NCBI GenBank assembly: GCA_030655735.1
Contig: JAUSPK010000196.1
Coordinates: 1-28,852, forward strand
DNA: 28,852 bases
Reading direction: 5' to 3'
Source of the DNA: Syntrophales bacterium
GTDB taxonomy: Bacteria; Desulfobacterota; Syntrophia; Syntrophales; UBA2210
Of this stretch, positions 16,421 through 24,825 are shown piece after piece (within the stretch, counting starts at the first letter, position 1; the number at the start of each line of letters is the position of its first letter). The translations under genes and the position numbers were made by a program. The notes below the pieces were generated by a model. That model did no database searches and had not been told where the DNA came from. It was given only the letters and a program-made list of their open reading frames with translations.

Positions 16421-17245
16421 TTAAAAAGCCTTTTTTATGAAATCGACGGCATTTCTGAAAAGCGAAAGGCCCGCTCCGTCTTCAGGCAGGTCCTCCCTCG
16501 TCCAGCGCGGATGATTGGTATAGTGGAGGTAGGCTTCCGGGTGAGGCATGAGTCCGAATATTCGACCCGTTTCGTCACATATTCCCGCAATGGCATCCAC
16601 CGACCCGTTGGGATTGTCGGGGTAATCCATAACTGCTTTCTCATACATCTTATCGCTGTATTGCACGGCGATCTGATTGCTCGTGTGGAGCCTTTCCAGT
16701 ATGGTGGGATCCCTCGTAACGATCTTCCCCTCGCCATGTCTGACGGGGAGGTATATCCCCTCCATACCCTTTGTAAAGACGCAGGGTGAATCCTCGTTGA
16801 CCTTCAGATAGACCCATCGGTCTTCAAAGCGTCCCGAATCGTTGAATGTCAGCGTAACCGTCTGGGTGGCATAATCACCCCCGAACGCCGGGAGCAGCCC
16901 CAGCTTGATCATGAGCTGAAAGCCGTTGCACACACCAAGGATCAGTTTGCCGTCATGAATAAAGTCGATCAACTGTTTGTACAGTTTTTCACTTCCCCTT
17001 CTGATGCTTGCGTGGACGATCCTGTTAGCGCCCGCCTTTGCGGACCCCAGGTCATCGCCATCCAGAAATCCGCCGGGGAGGTTGAGAAAGTGGTAATCGT
17101 CCAGGCGCTTTTCGCCGCAGAGCAGTTCGCTGATGTGAACGATATCGACGACGGCGGATCCCGCGAGCCGGCAGGCATGGGCCATCTCCATCTCGCAGTT
17201 CGTGCCGTTTCCCGTGAGTACGATTGTCTTTACTTTTTTTGTCAT
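16421..17245 (-). CDS. purQ: Phosphoribosylformylglycinamidine synthase, glutaminase subunit
   Basis: Supplies ammonia from glutamine for step 4 of purine synthesis. The class I amidotransferase residues are Cys106 in LGVCNGFQ and His235/Glu237 in MPHPEAY. The ATG at 17245 is the family start (KVKTIVLTGNGTNCE), 17 bases after the purL stop. The longer open frame to 17383 only reads through the purL end. At 274 residues it is longer than the roughly 230 residues usual for PurQ that works with a free PurS, and closer in size to the glutaminase domain of the large single-chain PurL. This fits the PurS-fused PurL next door. Confidence 0.96.
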   Translation of the reverse strand: MTKKVKTIVLTGNGTNCEMEMAHACRLAGSAVVDIVHISELLCGEKRLDDYHFLNLPGGFLDGDDLGSAKAGANRIVHASIRRGSEKLYKQLIDFIHDGKLILGVCNGFQLMIKLGLLPAFGGDYATQTVTLTFNDSGRFEDRWVYLKVNEDSPCVFTKGMEGIYLPVRHGEGKIVTRDPTILERLHTSNQIAVQYSDKMYEKAVMDYPDNPNGSVDAIAGICDETGRIFGLMPHPEAYLHYTNHPRWTREDLPEDGAGLSLFRNAVDFIKKAF

Positions 17246-17262
17246 GTGCCGCTCTTGGTTTT

Positions 17263-20235
17263 CTAAAAATCCAGGGGTTTTTGCCACGCCTCTTTCAGGG
17301 AGTCGATAGCCTCTTCCACGATGGTCTCTCCATGTATCCCGGCAATCCTGAAGGTTCCGCCCGATATGGTCTTGCCGATACACGCAAAGACACTGCCCGC
17401 CATGCTGCCTTCGAACTCTTCCTGCGAATCCGGGGAGACGGTTACCACAAACCTGCTCTGCGATTCTGAAAAGAGGAGATAATCATCCCTTCTGATCCCT
17501 TCCCGGGGAATAAGCGAAAGGGAAACGTCCATTCCGAGCCCCCCGGCAAACGCGGTTTCGGCCAGGGCAACCCCGAGGCCGCCGTCGGAACAATCGTGGC
17601 AGGATGCGACGAGGCGCCTGTCGATTGCCTTGCTGAGCGCCTGATAGAGTTTTTTTGCTTTCTGTGCATTCACCTTCGGGACGGTGTTGCCGATAAACCC
17701 GTGGAGGGCGAACCACTCGGAACCCCCCATCTCTTCGAGGGTCTCTCCCAGTATATATACCAGGTCTCCCGGCTTCTTGGCGTCCATCGTGACCGCCTTC
17801 CTGACATCCTCGATCTTTCCCATGGTGGAAAAGAGGAGCGTTGGGGGTATCGATATCTTCGTTTCCCCGATGATGTAGTCGTTCTTCATGCTGTCTTTTC
17901 CGGAGATACAGGGGACCCCGTATGCCATCGTATAATCGTAGAGGGCCCGGTTCGCCCGAACGAGCTGTGCCAGTTTATACCTGCCGTCCGGGGTCTTCTC
18001 CGATTCCACCGGATCGCACCAGCAGAAATTGTCGATGCCGGCCATTCGGTCGAGAGAACCCCCCACGGCGATGGCGTTTCTCACCGCCTCGTCTATCGCG
18101 CAGGCGGCCATGTGATAGGTGTCGATATCGCTGTAGCGGGGGCAGATGCCGTTCGACACGACGACTCCCTCGAAGGAATCGAGTATCGGCCGTATGACCG
18201 CCGCATCACTGGGCCCGTCGTTTACGACTCCGACCATCGGTTTGACGACGCCTCCCCCCTGCACCTCGTGGTCGTACTGCCTGACGATCGATTCTTTGCT
18301 GCAGATATTGAGGCGCGAGAGCATCTCTTTGAGGGCACTCCCCATCTCGTCCGGTTCGGGGAAGGCCGGCTCTTCATGCCGGGGGGGTGTCCAGCGCGCG
18401 TTCAGGCGCATCTTGGGGAGCCCTTCGTGGAGGAATTCCATGTCGAGATAGGCCACGGTCTTCTCCCCGTAACGGACATGAAATATCCCGGAGTCGGTGA
18501 AGGTGCCGAGAATCGTGGCCTCGACGTTCATCTTTGCGGCGAGGGCGAGGAAGGCTTTGCACTTTTTAGGGGGCACGGCGAGGCTCATCCGCTCCTGCGC
18601 CTCCGATATCAGGATCTCCCACGGTTGGAGGCCGGCGTATTTCAGAGGGGCCTTTTTGAGGTCGATTTCACAGCCCCCGCAGAGGGTGGCCATCTCTCCG
18701 ATCGACGATGAGAGCCCGCCGGCGCCGTTGTCCGTTATCGCCCGGTAGAGATTTTTGTCCCGCGCGATCAGGAGAAAATCGGTCATTTTTTTCTGGGTTA
18801 TGGGGTCGCCGATCTGTACCGCGGTGACCGGTGAATCCTCATTGAGCTCCTCCGACGAGAATGTTGCCCCGTGGATTCCGTCCTTCCCGATCCGCCCCCC
18901 GGTCATGATGATGACATCTCCCGGGATGATCGTCTTGGAATGGGTTGCCTCGCCCTGAATGTGGGCGGGCATGATCCCCCCCGTTCCGCAGTAAACGAGC
19001 GGTTTGCCCAGGTATCGTTCGTCGAATACCAGACAGCCGTTGACTGTGGGGATGCCGCTCTTGTTCCCCCCGTGCTCAACGCCTTCCCTCACGCCGTCAT
19101 AGATCCGTCTCGGGTGGAGGATCCTCGGGGGGAGGGGCTTGTTGTGAAAGGGGGAGGCGAAGCAGAAGACATCGGTATTGAAGATGAGCTTCGACCCCTT
19201 CCCCGTTCCGAACGGGTCGCGGTTGACCCCCACGATGCCGGTCAGGGCACCGCCGTACGGATCGAGGGCGGAGGGGGAGTTGTGCGTTTCCACCTTGAAG
19301 ACAAGGTTGTAGTCGTCATTGAACCGGATGATTCCGGCATTGTCCACAAAGACCGACAGGCACCAGTCATCTTTTCCAAGGGCCTCCCTGATTTCCTTCG
19401 TTGCCTTTTTTATACAGCTTGAAAAGAGGGAATCGATGGTCGTCCGGTCGCCGTTTTGATCCTCGTAGGTAATCAGGCTGTTGAATATCTTGTGCTTGCA
19501 GTGTTCGGACCAGGTCTGCGCGAGACATTCCATCTCGACATCGGTGATCTTTTCACCGAGACCGGCCTTCTGTCGTCCGTGCAAGACGGACTCTTCGCGC
19601 AGGTGATCGCGGATTATCTTCATCTCATCGACGGTAAGGGCGAGCACACGGACAGAGCTGATCTTCTGAAGCTCCTCGTCGCTTACATCGAGGTCGATCT
19701 CTTCGGTTGTCGGATCATCGTTGATAATGACACGGGGGATGAATGGGGCGACTCCCTGAGCGGGGTTCCACTCCTCACTGCCGATGATCTCGTAGCGCTG
19801 AATGAGCTCGTTGGCCAGGAGCCCCGATGCGATCAGCTCGGCGTCACTCCTGCCAAGATCCCCCTTCAGGGCATACTGCCGCGAGGTATACACGTCCACG
19901 GCCCCTGGTTTGCCGAGGAGCAGTTCGATCGCCTCCCGCGCCGTCTTCCCCACATTGTCCGTGACGCCGGGGCGGAACCCCACCTCGATCAGCCAGTCGA
20001 AACCGTCCGCGAGCCCTCTATCTGTGACATATTTCTGAATGATGGGATCGGAGAGGGGACCGCTGGCTGCTGCTGCCAGTTCGTTCCCGGCAATGTCCCC
20101 CTCTATGGTATACACATCAATGGTCTTGACCTCGGTCACATCGATCCCGAGATGCTCGGTTATCTTTCTCCCGGTCTTTTCTCCCAGGACATCCCTGATG
20201 CCCTCCCTGAATCCGACTTCTATCCTGTGAACCAT
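17263..20235 (-). CDS. purL: Phosphoribosylformylglycinamidine synthase with two N-terminal PurS-like repeats
   Basis: Converts FGAR to FGAM with ATP and ammonia delivered by PurQ. At 990 residues it is longer than the roughly 740 of small PurL and shorter than the roughly 1300 of the E. coli type. Residues 4-75 and 82-150 are an internal repeat: both start IEVGFR, have DVYT about 35 residues on, then GD, a short helix ending in ASG, and IQ(K/R)Y. Each resembles PurS. The catalytic domain follows, with TWSEHCKHK (His245) and KVETHNSPSALDPYGGA, and a second half containing VSNGICPRYSDID and SCHDCSDGGLGVALAE. There is no C-terminal glutaminase domain; that job falls to the adjacent purQ. The ATG at 20235 fits the PurS start. 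Product secure; the PurS-PurS-PurL reading is strong from sequence. Confidence 0.96.
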   Translation of the reverse strand: MVHRIEVGFREGIRDVLGEKTGRKITEHLGIDVTEVKTIDVYTIEGDIAGNELAAAASGPLSDPIIQKYVTDRGLADGFDWLIEVGFRPGVTDNVGKTAREAIELLLGKPGAVDVYTSRQYALKGDLGRSDAELIASGLLANELIQRYEIIGSEEWNPAQGVAPFIPRVIINDDPTTEEIDLDVSDEELQKISSVRVLALTVDEMKIIRDHLREESVLHGRQKAGLGEKITDVEMECLAQTWSEHCKHKIFNSLITYEDQNGDRTTIDSLFSSCIKKATKEIREALGKDDWCLSVFVDNAGIIRFNDDYNLVFKVETHNSPSALDPYGGALTGIVGVNRDPFGTGKGSKLIFNTDVFCFASPFHNKPLPPRILHPRRIYDGVREGVEHGGNKSGIPTVNGCLVFDERYLGKPLVYCGTGGIMPAHIQGEATHSKTIIPGDVIIMTGGRIGKDGIHGATFSSEELNEDSPVTAVQIGDPITQKKMTDFLLIARDKNLYRAITDNGAGGLSSSIGEMATLCGGCEIDLKKAPLKYAGLQPWEILISEAQERMSLAVPPKKCKAFLALAAKMNVEATILGTFTDSGIFHVRYGEKTVAYLDMEFLHEGLPKMRLNARWTPPRHEEPAFPEPDEMGSALKEMLSRLNICSKESIVRQYDHEVQGGGVVKPMVGVVNDGPSDAAVIRPILDSFEGVVVSNGICPRYSDIDTYHMAACAIDEAVRNAIAVGGSLDRMAGIDNFCWCDPVESEKTPDGRYKLAQLVRANRALYDYTMAYGVPCISGKDSMKNDYIIGETKISIPPTLLFSTMGKIEDVRKAVTMDAKKPGDLVYILGETLEEMGGSEWFALHGFIGNTVPKVNAQKAKKLYQALSKAIDRRLVASCHDCSDGGLGVALAETAFAGGLGMDVSLSLIPREGIRRDDYLLFSESQSRFVVTVSPDSQEEFEGSMAGSVFACIGKTISGGTFRIAGIHGETIVEEAIDSLKEAWQKPLDF

Positions 20236-20283
20236 AGTTGTTTCTCTTGTGCTCCGTTCGATGGACCCACGAACCCGGCTTTC

Positions 20284-21633
20284 CTACACCAGCTTTTTCT
20301 TTACCACGTCGACAATCTGGTTGCAGTACCTCTCGGTTTCCTCGTCTGTCGGTCCTTCAACCATAACGCGGCACATATTCTGTGTGCCGGAGTAACGGAC
20401 AAGGACCCTCCCTTTGTCGCCCAGTTTTTTCTCCACCTCTTCAATCACGTCCACCAGTTCGGGAATCTGCGATAGTTCGGGTTTCGAGGGCACATCCACA
20501 TTGATAAGCCTCTGTGGAAACACCGTCATTATCTTTCCAAGTTCGGAAAGGGGTTTTTTTGCTCTTTTCATTGCCGCCAGGATCTGCAGGGCGGAAAGCA
20601 TGCCGTCGCCGGTTGTATGGTGGTTGAGAAAGATGACATGCCCTGAATCCTCACCACCGATCGAGGCCCCCTTCTCCTTCATCATCTCAAGGACGTACCG
20701 GTCTCCGACCGGGGCCGTTGCCTTTTCTATGCCGAGCTTTTTGAGCGCGAGACCGAACCCGATATTGCTCATCACCGTATCAATCACCAGATTGTTGGTA
20801 AGGGTTCCCTCTTTTTTCATCATCTCGGCGCATATCGCGATGATCCGATCTCCCGTAAGGATGCCCCCCTTTTCATCAACCGCAATGACCCGGTCTCCGT
20901 CCCCGTCGAAGGCAAATCCGACATCCGCCCCCCGGGTGACGACCTCCTCGGCCAGTATCTCCGGATGCTGGGAGCCGCACCCTTCGTTGATGTTCTCCCC
21001 GTCGGGTTCGGCAAAGAGGGTGTGAACCTCCGCGCCAATTTCGAAAAAGGGTTTCGGCGCAATCCGGTGGGTGGCGCCGTTGGATGCGTCAAGCACCACA
21101 GAGGTTCCCTCAAGCGTATATTCCTTTGGAAAGGAATTTTTCAGGAAAACGATATACCGGCCCCGGGCGCCCTCCAGGTTATACGCCTTTCCCAGATTCT
21201 GGGGTGAGGAATAGAGGGCGTTCATGTTGTTTGCGAGGACCATCTCCTCGATCTCCAGCTCCTTTTCGTCGGGGAGCTTGTATCCATCTCCGGAGAATAG
21301 CTTTATCCCGTTATCTTGGAAGGGGTTGTGAGAGGCGGATATAACGATACCGGCATCGGCCCTCATGTTGCTGGTAAGGAAGGCGACTCCGGGTGTCGGC
21401 ATGGGTCCGACCATGTACGCGTCCACACCCATGGAACAGATTCCGGCAACAAGGGCATGCTCCAGCATATATCCTGAGACACGGGTGTCTTTACCTATGA
21501 TAATTCTCGGGTGGTGACCACGGCGTTTGAAGAGATGGGCCGTTGCCATACCTATCCGCAGGGCCATTTCCGACGTCATGGGGTATTCATTGGCCACGCC
21601 CCGTATCCCGTCTGTCCCGAAAAGCTTGCCCAT
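20284..21633 (-). CDS. glmM: Phosphoglucosamine mutase
   Basis: Converts glucosamine-6-phosphate to glucosamine-1-phosphate on the way to UDP-GlcNAc, for peptidoglycan and lipopolysaccharide. The 449-residue length and opening KLFGTDGIRGVAN are typical. The phosphorylated serine is Ser101 in ISASHNPFQDNGIK. The metal loop FDGDGDR, the sugar-binding GGEDSGH and the phosphate-binding RYSGTQNMCRVMVEG (RxSGT) are all present. The ATG at 21633 has AAGGA about 10 bases upstream. It lies 48 bases before purL on the same strand, so the two are probably co-transcribed. Secure. Confidence 0.97.
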   Translation of the reverse strand: MGKLFGTDGIRGVANEYPMTSEMALRIGMATAHLFKRRGHHPRIIIGKDTRVSGYMLEHALVAGICSMGVDAYMVGPMPTPGVAFLTSNMRADAGIVISASHNPFQDNGIKLFSGDGYKLPDEKELEIEEMVLANNMNALYSSPQNLGKAYNLEGARGRYIVFLKNSFPKEYTLEGTSVVLDASNGATHRIAPKPFFEIGAEVHTLFAEPDGENINEGCGSQHPEILAEEVVTRGADVGFAFDGDGDRVIAVDEKGGILTGDRIIAICAEMMKKEGTLTNNLVIDTVMSNIGFGLALKKLGIEKATAPVGDRYVLEMMKEKGASIGGEDSGHVIFLNHHTTGDGMLSALQILAAMKRAKKPLSELGKIMTVFPQRLINVDVPSKPELSQIPELVDVIEEVEKKLGDKGRVLVRYSGTQNMCRVMVEGPTDEETERYCNQIVDVVKKKLV

Positions 21634-21670
21634 GGTTTTGCCGTCCTTCTGTCCGATTGATTGGGTGGTT

Positions 21671-21699
21671 TCTATATATTATTTTACGGGGTTTTACAA
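21671..21699 (-). promoter_or_regulatory. Possible sigma-70 promoter for glmM-purL-purQ
   Basis: On the minus strand TTGTAA (21694-21699) and TATAGA (21671-21676) are separated by 17 bases in an A/T-rich patch within the 107-base gap upstream of glmM. Each box matches consensus at four of six positions. The predicted RNA start is about 30 bases before the glmM ATG. Weak evidence from sequence alone. Confidence 0.35.
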
Positions 21700-21740
21700 T
21701 AAGCAAAACTTATGCCCTTCATGCCGATCTCGCGGCGGCA

Positions 21741-22907
21741 TCACGCCCCGTCATGGATCAGGTCTATGATGGTGATTTCGGGGGGCGCCATGATGCGCAT
21801 CGGAGGCCCCCACGTCCCCGATCCCCTGCTGACGTACAGTATCGCTCTGTCCGTGAGTTGGTGCTGGCCGCTGTTAAAGGCGAAGGCCAGGCGGGTGAGG
21901 AGGGTGAAGGGGAATATCTGCCCCTTGTGGGTATGTCCGGAGAGCTGGAGGTCAAACAATGCCGGTGATCCCTTGAGCACGACCGGCTGATGCTTGAGGA
22001 GGATGGTAAATCGGTCGCCGGGGGCCCTCTCCAGCAATTCTTTTTCCGGGGCACCTGCAAGGGACCGGTAGATCCTGCCGGTAGGATCATCGACGCCCGC
22101 GACCGTCATAAATCCTCCCACGTCTGCCTCTTCACCCCTCAGGACCGTAAAACCGGCCTTCCTCGTAAAATCGAGTGACTGGGTGAGCCCGGCGTAGAAT
22201 TCATGGTTACCTGTAACGGCAAATTTTCCGTATGCAGGGTTTGTCTCCCGGAGGATATCCGCGAGTGCCGACAGGTTGTTTGTCTCTCCGTCAACCAGAT
22301 CACCGGTCGATACCAGTATGTCCGGATCGGCGGCCCTGACCTCCTTTAATATACGTTCCAATCTCTTTCCCCGGACGATAAGACCGAGGTGCAGATCGGA
22401 GATCTGGACGATCCGGACGCTTCCGACCTCCTTGGGTATCTTGGCCGTCCGTATGGTAATCGTTTCGGTTTGGATATGCAGGGCCTCGATAGAGCCGTAC
22501 AGTGCCAGAAGGGCCGCCAGGGAGAGCAGTGTGATAAAAGCGTGCCGGGCAGATGGGATTACGGAGGAGGGATCAAGTGAAGTGATATACGCGCCCAGGT
22601 GCACAAGGATACGGTAGCAATCGAAGGCAAGGGATAGACAAAACAGCAGGAACGCAAGGCCCATCCAGAGGTATCCTGTCCAGGAAAAGAAATGCGCGAG
22701 AGATTGAAGGCCGTACCTTTCCGATATATGCACGATAACGGGCGCAAGGACCATGGTGATCATGAAGAGCGCAACAAATATGCTGGTCCTGGTTCCAAGG
22801 GCGAGAGATGCCCTTGCTCCCAGAAAGAGGTAGAGGTGAACCCCGCCGTAGATGAGGAAAAAAACCAGGAGAAAGATAGTTGTCACCGCCCGTTCGTTAT
22901 AGACCAT
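21741..22907 (-). CDS. Membrane-anchored calcineurin-type metallophosphoesterase (YkuE/LpxG-like)
   Basis: A 388-residue protein with about four N-terminal membrane helices (residues 8-29, 40-60, 72-96 and 123-141) and a C-terminal phosphoesterase domain. The dimetal motifs are all present in order: ISDLHLG, STGDLVDG, TGNHEFY, LLKHQP and SGHTHKGQ. Members of this family cleave phosphate or diphosphate esters, and the Chlamydia relative LpxG is a UDP-2,3-diacylglucosamine hydrolase of lipid A synthesis. Its place directly upstream of glmM, the route to UDP-GlcNAc, makes an envelope role reasonable, but the substrate cannot be read from the sequence. The start has AAGG 4 bases upstream. Confidence 0.9.
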   Translation of the reverse strand: MVYNERAVTTIFLLVFFLIYGGVHLYLFLGARASLALGTRTSIFVALFMITMVLAPVIVHISERYGLQSLAHFFSWTGYLWMGLAFLLFCLSLAFDCYRILVHLGAYITSLDPSSVIPSARHAFITLLSLAALLALYGSIEALHIQTETITIRTAKIPKEVGSVRIVQISDLHLGLIVRGKRLERILKEVRAADPDILVSTGDLVDGETNNLSALADILRETNPAYGKFAVTGNHEFYAGLTQSLDFTRKAGFTVLRGEEADVGGFMTVAGVDDPTGRIYRSLAGAPEKELLERAPGDRFTILLKHQPVVLKGSPALFDLQLSGHTHKGQIFPFTLLTRLAFAFNSGQHQLTDRAILYVSRGSGTWGPPMRIMAPPEITIIDLIHDGA

Positions 22908-23210
22908 GCCGCCTTCTCTGTGAAATCTGCCCGGTGTGGTGCATGCAAAAACAGTCTGTCCCTATATAAACAATTTGGGACAAGAAGTCTTGTGTTTTTC
23001 TTCCCGGTACGGATGCTGCGGGCAATCCAAGCCTCCCCTTACGGGACAGGCTGTAGCCATTGCGCGACCCGGCATATCCCGCTGATGGCGCCCGGGAGGG
23101 GAGAAGTGAAGATGGAGGGAGAGCTTATTTTCCGAACCATCTTCACCGTGTCACCCCTCCCGGGCATGCATCCTAAGTCTATCCGGAAGCGCGGCTATTG
23201 TTCAGGGCGA
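22908..23210. other. 303-bp gap between the P-II gene and the phosphoesterase gene
   Basis: No gene is supported here. Near the phosphoesterase start the only structure is a short palindrome, TGTCCC (22957-22962) with GGGACA (22977-22982), around an A/T-rich spacer; it could be an operator. The P-II-proximal third holds the long inverted repeat listed separately at 23090-23165. The middle (about 22985-23085) shows nothing recognisable. Confidence 0.5.
23090..23165. repeat. 76-bp two-stage inverted repeat downstream of the P-II gene
   Basis: The outer arms GCCCGGGAGGGG (23090-23101) and CCCCTCCCGGGC (23154-23165) are perfect over 12 bp. The inner arms GTGAAGATGG (23106-23115) and CCATCTTCAC (23137-23146) are perfect over 10 bp, around a 21-base loop. 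It begins 45 bases past the P-II stop. There is no U-tract on either side, so it may be a transcript-protecting stem, a Rho-linked end, or a dispersed repeat rather than a classical intrinsic terminator. Confidence 0.6.
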
Positions 23211-23552
23211 TCAGTTGATCGCCACGCCGCCCCTCTCGCCGGATCCCACCCGTACAACCTCGGCAAGATCGAGGACGAAGATCTTCCCGTCTCCGATCTG
23301 TCCCGTTTGTGCCGTCTTCGTGATGGTGCTTATGGTTCGTTCGACGAAATCTTCGTTCACCGCAATCTCAAACTTGACCTTTTTGAGGAGACCGCCGCTC
23401 TCTTTTGCTCCCCTGTACACCTGCGTACGCCCTTTTTGTCTCCCCTGACCGAGGACGGTGGATACGGTCATCAGGTGAATTTCCTCCTCTTCAAGGGCCC
23501 TCTTTACCTCCTCAAGTTTATGAGGTTGAACAATTGCAATAATGTATTTCAT
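23211..23552 (-). CDS. glnK: P-II nitrogen regulatory protein lacking the uridylylation tyrosine
   Basis: A 113-residue trimeric signal protein that binds ATP/ADP and 2-oxoglutarate and usually docks on AmtB to block ammonium uptake. It has the family opening MKYIIAIVQPHKLEEV, Gln39 and Lys58 at the ligand sites, and the nucleotide-binding end TGQIGDGKIFV. The T-loop reads GRTQVYRGAKESGGLLKK: Tyr46 is kept, but position 51, the uridylylated tyrosine of E. coli P-II, is Glu. Control by uridylylation there is therefore not possible. AGGAGG lies 8 bases before the ATG. It follows amtB by 12 bases, the classic amtB-glnK pairing, so glnK is used as the symbol although GlnB and GlnK cannot be separated by sequence alone. 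Confidence 0.95.
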   Translation of the reverse strand: MKYIIAIVQPHKLEEVKRALEEEEIHLMTVSTVLGQGRQKGRTQVYRGAKESGGLLKKVKFEIAVNEDFVERTISTITKTAQTGQIGDGKIFVLDLAEVVRVGSGERGGVAIN

Positions 23553-23564
23553 GGTACGTGCCTC

Positions 23565-24797
23565 CTATTCCAATACGGTATATGCGGATTCGTTGTGCTG
23601 AGTCAGATCGAGACCGATCAGCTCACTCTGTTTGTCAACCCTCATGCCGACCAGTGCATCGACGACCTTGTACAGGATCCGGGTGACCCCCAGGGCGTAC
23701 GTTATGCATATGGCAAGGTAGATTAGCTGGGCAAAGAACAGTTTCGCGTTGCCCAGCAGAAGGCCGTCCGCCCCGCCGCTGTTGATCGCCACTGCCGCGA
23801 AGATCCCGGTTGCGAGTGTTCCCCATATGCCGCCGATACCGTGGACGCCGAAAACATCGAGGGCGTCATCGTACCCGAGGAGGGGTTTAAGCTTGGTGAC
23901 AGCGAGGTAACAGATGATGCCCGCAATCAGTCCGATCGGTATTGAAGAGAGGACGCTGACAAATCCGCAGGCCGGTGTGATGGCGACCAGTCCCGCGACG
24001 ACGCCACTGACGATACCGAGGACCGTCGGCGCGCCATCCATCTTCCATTCCATAAGAGCCCACGCCATCCCCGCTGCCGCCGCTGCGGTATTTGTAGTGA
24101 CAAACGCGTTCGCGGCAAGCCCTCCCGCCTCGAGGGCGCTCCCCGCGTTAAACCCGAACCAGCCGAGCCACAGGAGCGCGCCGCCCAGGAAGGTTATCGG
24201 CAGGTTGTGAGGGGCGAATGACTGCCTCTCATACCCAATTCTCTTGCCGATCAGAATGGCCACAACCAGCGCCGAAATACCCGAGCTGACATGGACAACA
24301 ATGCCGCCCGCAAAGTCGAGGGCGCCGATTCCTCCCAGCCAGCTGCCGGATCCCCAGACCCAGTGCGCTATGGGATCGTAGACGAATGTCAGCCACAGGA
24401 GCGTGAAGAGAATAAGCGCGGAGAACTTCATCCTCCCGGCGAAGGCTCCTACCATCAGAGCCGGGGTGATAATGGCAAACATTGCCTGGAATATCATAAA
24501 AACCAGATGCGGCAGCGTGCTGCCATACACAGCACTGGGCTCCTGGCCTACGCCCCTGAGGCCGATCCAGTCCAGGCCTCCGATAATGCCGTAGCCCGTA
24601 TCAGGGCCGAATGACAGTGAATATCCGAATAAGACCCACTGCAGACTCACCAAACAAATAATGGCGAAACACTGGGTCAGAATGGAGAGGACATTTTTTC
24701 TCCTCGCCATCCCCCCATAGAAAAAGGCCACGCCCGGGGTCATAATAAACACCAGTGCGGCACAGACCATTACCCACGCTGTATCTCCTGCATTCAT
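23565..24797 (-). CDS. amtB: Ammonium transporter
   Basis: A trimeric inner-membrane ammonium channel of 410 residues with about 11 hydrophobic helices. The pore histidine pair is seen as His169 in VVHVSSG and His319 in FGVHGIGG. The conserved Asp161 lies just before the first of these, and the phenylalanine gate is likely Phe107 with Phe213 (GWFGFNAG). GGAGG lies 8 bases before the ATG at 24797, which rules out the outer TTG at 24815, since that codon overlaps the ribosome site. No cleavable signal peptide is evident. It is transcribed with the P-II gene behind a sigma-54 promoter, so expression should rise in nitrogen limitation. Confidence 0.97.
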   Translation of the reverse strand: MNAGDTAWVMVCAALVFIMTPGVAFFYGGMARRKNVLSILTQCFAIICLVSLQWVLFGYSLSFGPDTGYGIIGGLDWIGLRGVGQEPSAVYGSTLPHLVFMIFQAMFAIITPALMVGAFAGRMKFSALILFTLLWLTFVYDPIAHWVWGSGSWLGGIGALDFAGGIVVHVSSGISALVVAILIGKRIGYERQSFAPHNLPITFLGGALLWLGWFGFNAGSALEAGGLAANAFVTTNTAAAAAGMAWALMEWKMDGAPTVLGIVSGVVAGLVAITPACGFVSVLSSIPIGLIAGIICYLAVTKLKPLLGYDDALDVFGVHGIGGIWGTLATGIFAAVAINSGGADGLLLGNAKLFFAQLIYLAICITYALGVTRILYKVVDALVGMRVDKQSELIGLDLTQHNESAYTVLE

Positions 24798-24825
24798 GCC
24801 CTTCACCTCCAACAATTGTTTTTTC

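Noticed and set aside
22692..23726. 344-codon open frame on the plus strand covering the P-II gene and the gap
   Set aside because: It crosses the phosphoesterase start, a palindrome, the P-II gene and the end of amtB; its residue mix looks like antisense reading of high-GC genes.
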